Positions 58,403 to 64,000 of a stretch of DNA of 64,000 nt are shown here, piece by piece (within the stretch, counting starts at the first letter, position 1; every line of letters starts with the position of its first letter). The stretch comes from Rhexocercosporidium sp. MPI-PUGE-AT-0058. Lineage: Eukaryota > Ascomycota > Leotiomycetes > Helotiales. The stretch lies in the NCBI GenBank assembly GCA_020746875.1, contig JAGTJL010000011.1, positions 1,178,001 through 1,242,000 on the forward strand. Reading direction: 5' to 3'. The notes under the pieces were generated by a model that was given only the letters and a program-made list of their open reading frames with translations, did not search any database and was not told where the DNA came from. The translations under genes and the position numbers were made by a program.

Positions 58403-60352
58403 ATAGCAGTGGCATTGATCGAAACATCGGGCACCAGAACTTGCCAGGACACGGATGCATGAGGAGTAATGATTAAGAGCCGAATTGTGAATCGTTTCTT
58501 ATTTGGCCTCGGGGATTCCATTTTCCTTTTTACCAGATAACGAAATAATATCGACTGCATAGCAATATACGAGCTTAGATCTGACAGGAATGCGATGAGG
58601 ATCTCGCCCCTTGGCGGGCCCTAATTTCTCCTCAGTTATATTTCTAACACGGCGGTGGTGATAGGTGGAACGTTACTAACTAACACTATAGCACCAGACA
58701 ATACCCCCTTACTTCGACGTGTACCTAGACAGTCAGCAACGACTAGGTTCGTTGAATTAGCTTTGTCTATTGTCGCTAACTATGACGGGAACTTGCATAA
58801 GCCAAGTCTCGATTTCGTTGAGAGGGAAGCAAGGTGACTCGAGCTGCAAGTATCCGATTCGGGCGCTCTGTTGTAACTTACCTGAGTTCATTAGTTCAGC
58901 TAGTCATTTCCATTGGTGGAAGTACGCCCGACCTGGCTTTACGCAACTTGCCATAGCGCAAACAATCTTTAGGAGCTCGTGTAGCATCTGGGTGTCTCAG
59001 TTGTCGTGTAATAAAGGACATCGAAACGACGACTTCATGAAGCTTAACCTGATCCACCCAAGCATTCAGGCGAGTCAAGAACGAGCCCAGGCCTCACAAG
59101 CATCATCGAGCCGCTCGCAAGTAAACTTGCGGAGAAGATGGTTGTCAGATACAATTTTCTTCTTTGAGCACTGTCGAAGGCGTCGAGAGTAAAGCAAGGG
59201 AGGCTTAACAAGACACAACACATTCCCTCGGATAGCCGCAGGGAGAATGGTCGTGGCAACGCTTGCTTCTGAACGTGTTACAACTGGTACTTACTGAACT
59301 CCCTTACTGGTATGTGTTGCTTGCGAGTGTATTATCTCATCGGCTATGTGCATGTATAGTACGAAAACAACTTGGTATTACCTAGAACCCAGAACTTCCT
59401 TAGCTACAAGTCAGATCTTACGGTATATGAAGAAGGACCCGCCCATTCTAACATTCAATCATACTACCTCTATTTACGACACATTCGGACTGATCATAGA
59501 GCCGACAATGCAATCCATCTAATGCAAAGTTAAGGCATGCTCCCAGACATTCGACACCACCTCACTGCTAAAGGGACACCAAGCGAAAGATCACAATCAG
59601 TTCCCTTGTCCTTACGCACAGTGCATCATTAGTTGTGGAAGAAAATCTGATATAGATTGTCGCTGCAAGAATCAGCACTAGTTCAGAAAATATGTCTGCA
59701 GTAGATATAAATACATTTAAAGACGTAATATATTAATAAATCACTTAAAGATATGCACATTTTAGAGAGGTGAGCTTACTAGGCAAGGAACAATAATAAT
59801 GCTGATTTTACTTAAAGGTGTGTCTGAGTATAGAAAACCGCCTTAACTATCCGGGAGATAATGAGCTGGAGTGGTTGGACTTATTATCTTTCGACTTAGA
59901 GAGTAGTGGCCGATTCGAGATGGAGAATATGTACACCCAAGAGTATGAGAGCATAGTGTTTTCTGATGAGGTAACTACCTTGGGGGCTTTATATATTAGC
60001 GTCGCGGACTCTTATATGAAATACTGAAGATAGTCATCGGTACTAGTCTGCGATATATTAAAATTATGAAGTCTTAGAACAATGAAATAGCCACTGCCAC
60101 AATTTTTCTTACCTCTGTCATATCTCCTTATCTTCCTTTGACCTGCAAACGTTAAATCATATGTCTAGAACGTCCCTTCTTCGTCTACAGCTTACAAAAA
60201 ACGTAGTATGAACCAGAAATATGGGGAACTGAGAAGCTTGAGTAGCCATTCAAGCTGATGCCGTCGCTGCTACCAAGATAAATATTAACCTCCAAACATC
60301 TATCTCCTGTACATATTGTTTCTTGATGTTTAAGCCCTGTTACTGGATGGAG
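58403..60352. other. Intergenic, no gene recognised
   Basis: Ordinary to slightly AT-rich DNA. Open frames at 58655-58837, 58770-59192 (plus) and 58896-59259 (minus) overlap and lack domains. The frame at 59818-60027 starts at GTG; its first in-frame ATG is about 35 codons in, and it has no recognisable motif. Nothing here can be called a gene with confidence. Confidence 0.4.
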
Positions 60353-63300
60353 CTATAAGCTGTCGTGCCTAAATATCATTCTTTTAATCTCATGAAAGCC
60401 GTTTTCTTTAGCTGCCGATAAAGGAGTATTCTTATCTTCGTCGATGCCCTTAGGATCAGCCCCTGCTTCTAATAAAAGCTTGACAATAGTTTTATAGCCA
60501 TGTGCCGCAGCCCAAAAAATAGGCGATCATATAGAAAGACTTTTTGAGTTAATATTTATAAAATTAATAAAAAGTAAAACTTGGACTACTTCAGAATGAC
60601 CCGATGCTGCGGCTATCTATAGTAAAGAGCGACTTATACTATCCTTCAGATCTGGTTCAACCCCTTTCGCCAAAAGTTGCTGAATTATGTCTAAGTTTCT
60701 AGATTTTGCCGCACTGTAAAATTGGTCAATCAACCATTAGTCCTCTAATATGGATATCCCAAGGTTCTCCTGGATAACTTTCAGGACGCTTCCTTAACCA
60801 AAAGTCGAAGCCGCCTTCACTACCTCTTCTGTAATCACATCTGCCCCTCGCTGCTCTAGTAGTAGCATTATAACCTCTTTCCTAAACCGGCTTGCAATTA
60901 TTTACACTAACTCTTTTGTAATTATTATATCTGCCCCTTATCGCTCGAGCAGCAGTATTATCACTTCTTTCCTACTTCTTGTATTCCTTACTGCTGCCTT
61001 TATTACTTCTTCTGTAATTACTACATCTGCTCCTCGCTGCTTAAGTAATAATACTATTACCTCTTTCTTAAATAAGCTCGCAATTATTTCTATTAACTCT
61101 TCTGTAATTACTACTTTTACCTCTTGCCACTCGAGCAGCAGTATTATTACTTCTTTCCTACTTCTCTTATTCCTTACTACTGCCTTCACTACCTCTTCTG
61201 TAATTATTACATCTGCCTCTTATTGCTCGAGCAGCAGTATTATCACCTCTTTCCCACTTTTTAAATTCCCTGCTGCTGCCTTCACTACCTCTTTTATAAT
61301 TACTACATCTGCCTCTTGTTACTTAAGCAGTAGTATTATCACCTCTTTCCTAAACCAGCTCGCAATTATTTCCACTACCTCTTCTGTAATCACTACCTCT
61401 GCCCTTTGCCACTCGAGCAGCAGTATTATCACCTCTTTCCTACTTCTCTTATTCCTTACTACTGCCTTTACTACCTCTTCTGTAATTATTACATCTGCCC
61501 CTCGCTGCTCGAGCAGTAATATCATCACCTCTTTTCCACTTTCCAAATTTCCTACTGCCGCCTTTATTACCTCTTCTGTAATCATTACATCTGCCCCTCG
61601 CTGCTCGAGCAGTAGCACTATCACCTCTTTCCCACTCCTCCTATTTCCTGCTGCTGCCTTCACCACCCCTTCTCCTATCTTAGTGTGCTTATATTTAATC
61701 AGTTCTAAGATTACATCGCAATTACCATAAGTCGCAGCAACCTTTAATAGTCCCTTACACCTTGAATTTTATATACAGCCTCTAGTATATGTAGCAATAC
61801 CGGCGGCTTCCTGTAGATTGAAGCATGACGCAATGAAAAGAGCCTTGTCTCGACTAGCTTTGGTATCTTCCAGTCTTTCCCGTATGTCCCAAGTAATAGA
61901 GCAGTTATGAAAAGCTTTCTGAACTCGAGCCGCTTATGTTACAATAGGAGATTTTGAATATAATTCGTTAGATAGAAAATGGAAAAGGAGGTCCTTGAGC
62001 ACACTAACAGTCCTCTCGGTAAAGGCTGACTGGCAGTATAGAGCTTAATAAATTAATGAGTATGTACTTAGCTTGTCTAATTGCGGCAAGTTCAGTAAGC
62101 CATGCTTATATCTTGAGATGAATCTTTGTGTCGTAAGGTTATTAGCAAAACTTAGCACATATAGTAAGTATGTCTCAGCTGCTAAAGCGTTTGCTACCGC
62201 TGGAGAATACTCCGGCTGCTTCTTTAAAAACTCTCTGACCGACAAGTGGGCAAATCGGAAAGTATTAAGCGTCGGGTTATAAATAACAAGGTTAAAGCAC
62301 AAGTATAAAACTTGCTTTATTATTAGTTTATCGAATTGTCCTCGAGTGATATAAGATAATACAGCGAGAAATTCTTCCGATAATAGCTTTCGCTATGCAC
62401 AAAGGAGTTAACTTAAAGTGCCGGTAGTAATTTCACAATTGGCGTTCGCTATAGTTAACTTCAGTTTCTGATATAGTTCAAAATATAGCTCCTTTAATTT
62501 CAGGGGCAGTCGATTAAGACGTTCTTAAATTACTTCATCTGTTTCAAGGCTGCATAAGCTCTGCAGTTGCAGGCTAGCCCACCGGAACCTTATAGCAACA
62601 TTAATATAGCCTGACCTTAATTAAAGAAGTTTATAGCACTTACATATTATTGGCGTCTTTATAACTTTCTTTATAATTTTCGTCCTTAAATTCTCTTTAT
62701 CTCTGCTCTAATATAATAGCTTTCCTTTCCGAATAAGGGACTCGATTTCCTTTTAAATAAATAAGATAATATTATTCTTATTCTTATTTAATAAGAGTTT
62801 AAGATTAAAATAACTCCGTAAATGCTATATAATATCCTGATTATTACGACTTAATATAAAGATCTTGACTAAGCTTACAGACTCTTAAAGAATTAACTCT
62901 AGAGCTTCTAAAAAATCTGCTTGTTTCTTTAAATTATACTTATTAAGTATATTAATCACAATAGTTGTTATCGGAAATTACTTTATGAGCTAAATAATTA
63001 GTGCAGAACTTTTATTTATACGTAATAATCCTATAGCAAACTCCTTAATTTCCCGCTTCTTATAAGCTGCTACGGTAAGAGAAAGTAAAGGGCATCCTAG
63101 TTAAGTACTTAAAAGCTATTGTGTAATACTTACTATAATCGCATTAGGGTTCGAACGTATAAGTTCAGCAGTGTTCCGTAAATAATAAAAGAAGACTAGA
63201 GCTAGATTATAGCTATTTTAAAACGCTATTTTAGTATCTTTAATTATAATAGATTTATAATATTAGCGGCCTTTTTTACTAGAAATAGTCCTGACACTTA

Positions 63301-64000
63301 CATTAGCTTGCTCTTCCTAGAACCTAGAACTCCGTAGAGCTATAAAATAAATAATATACTTTCCTTCTTTTATTTATTAAAAAGAGGATCCGAGAGGAGC
63401 TATTAGCTAGTGCCGGGTAATACTTCTCTCTTAGCTTACTCGTGATATTGGACGTATAATTCGGGAGAAATCTAACGTAAAATCTTCGTTCTTTAAGATA
63501 CTTTAACTTATGAGTTATATAATTAGAAGTAAATTATTAACTCACTCTCGAATCTATTTATAAGACTTGTTAAATCCGCACTTATTCGATTTATTAGGCT
63601 ATTAATATATTATAGAAGTCTCTGAAGTTCTACGTGTTAATTAACTTAATCTAAATAATATTAGGTAGAGGATATAATAAGTAAACGGCCACGCATATTC
63701 TGTATTATAATTATAAAGGCATAGCGATTGATAGCCTCTTGAGTAGTTCCAATAGCATTAAAAGCCGACTCGATGGCTGATTATAAAAGCAGTCCGCTCT
63801 TTAATCGACAGATTATAAAAGGTGTTAATATAAGTTCTCTATTTTAATTAGTAAACTCATTTGCGGTATTTTAATTAAAGTAGCTCCTCGCTTTCGAAAG
63901 ATAAGTTATAATTGCGGCATAGAACTTAATAAGCGCTCTTTAGAGCTTATTAATAGCAGCAGATCGGGACTGCAGATAGACATCCTTAAAAATAATATAT
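60353..64000 (-). pseudogene. NLR-type NACHT/ankyrin gene, RIP-killed, N-terminus beyond the window
   Basis: Minus-strand gene ending at TAG 60353-60355. Reading from 64000 downward: an N-terminal helical region typical of fungal NACHT proteins (GTTQEAINRYAFI, RGRLLIISST at about 63750-63650). Then a Walker A remnant GSRKSKL (GSGKS type) near 63315. Then a Walker B region near 62940, where ITTIVINILNKYN stands for a VIDALDECD-like motif. FRWASLQLQSLCSLETDE follows at about 62590-62530, and RFAHLSVREFLKKQPEYS at about 62265-62205. Nine or ten high-identity repeats lie at 60790-61690, then about three ankyrin repeats, ending KLLLEAGADPKGIDEDKNTP (about 60480-60420). The frame is in phase from 62302 to 60353, interrupted only by TAA/TAG. 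Such proteins are nucleotide-dependent switches in fungal immunity and incompatibility. This copy is inactive. Confidence 0.88.
60790..61690 (-). repeat. High-identity 96/90-bp tandem repeats in the NLR gene
   Basis: Nine to ten repeats of about 32 residues (KEVIVLLLEQRGADV, ITEEVVKAA.GN.), alternating with 30-residue variants (EIIASWFR type). Units follow the order GN-type, RN-type, EIIA-type twice in succession (a 94-residue, 282-bp super-repeat), then RN-type and EIIA-type. Very high identity between units is typical of fungal NLR repeats kept similar by recombination. Confidence 0.8.

Noticed and set aside
59818..60027. 69-codon plus-strand frame
   Set aside because: Starts at GTG; the first ATG is about half-way through; no motif.
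1..64000. CRISPR arrays, rRNA or tRNA genes, and a Starship-type tyrosine recombinase (DUF3435)
   Set aside because: None seen. The only regular arrays are the 18-bp minisatellite, short satellites and coding repeats; no convincing A/B boxes or cloverleaf sequence; no DUF3435-like frame.

Overview
The window reads as a TE-rich, AT-rich compartment of a filamentous ascomycete (Pezizomycotina). The evidence is fungal-type introns with CTAAC branch points, a HET-domain gene, a fungal NACHT/ankyrin (NLR-type) gene, a Fot1/pogo transposon, Ty3/gypsy chromoviruses and Ty1/copia elements. Repeat-induced point mutation (RIP) is very strong: old coding frames keep their phase over hundreds of codons but are filled with TAA/TAG stops where CAA, CAG or TGG is expected. 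The species cannot be named from this sequence.

Layout. 1-182: 3' end of a secreted-type chitin-binding (CBM18) gene. 782-2078: RIP-degraded Tc1/mariner relic. 2546-3278: interspersed repeat (second copy at 39669-40419). 3301-3867: hAT-like MITE with an 8-bp TSD. 4405-11114: Gypsy-1, full length, 256-bp LTRs, TSD ATATT. 13005-19900: Gypsy-2, full length, 494-bp LTRs, TSD AACAG. 21.1-23.98 kb: 18-bp minisatellite, chromovirus 3' fragment, AT-rich TIR element and a solo-LTR-like repeat. 24591-32050: Copia-1, minus strand, 196-bp LTRs, TSD TTTTG, inserted in an older degenerate coding sequence. 32442-41488: Copia-2, plus strand, interrupted by a solo LTR and by the second interspersed repeat. 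41.6-49.1 kb: two further degenerate minus-strand gypsy elements.

Near 49.1 kb base composition changes abruptly and ordinary sequence begins. It holds a spliced gene for an AT-hook protein with a chromo-like segment (50513-51915), carrying three in-frame stops; an apparently intact Fot1/pogo transposon (52067-53899) with perfect 48-bp TIRs and a 539-aa DD35D transposase; and an intact 623-aa HET-domain gene (54179-56050). Further right are a RIP-killed FtsJ-like methyltransferase gene (57416-58402) and a large RIP-killed NLR-type gene on the minus strand (60353 to beyond 64000), with NACHT, a high-identity repeat array and C-terminal ankyrin repeats.

How the parts relate. The HET and NACHT/ankyrin genes belong to classes used in fungal non-self recognition and programmed cell death. 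Here they sit at the margin of a RIP-mutated transposon block, with one intact and one dead. Only three genes look potentially functional: the CBM18 gene end, the Fot1 transposase and the HET gene. Most of the rest is mobile DNA or its remains. Both copia elements, and Gypsy-2, carry degenerate antisense open frames between pol and the 3' LTR; this is the least ordinary recurring pattern I found.
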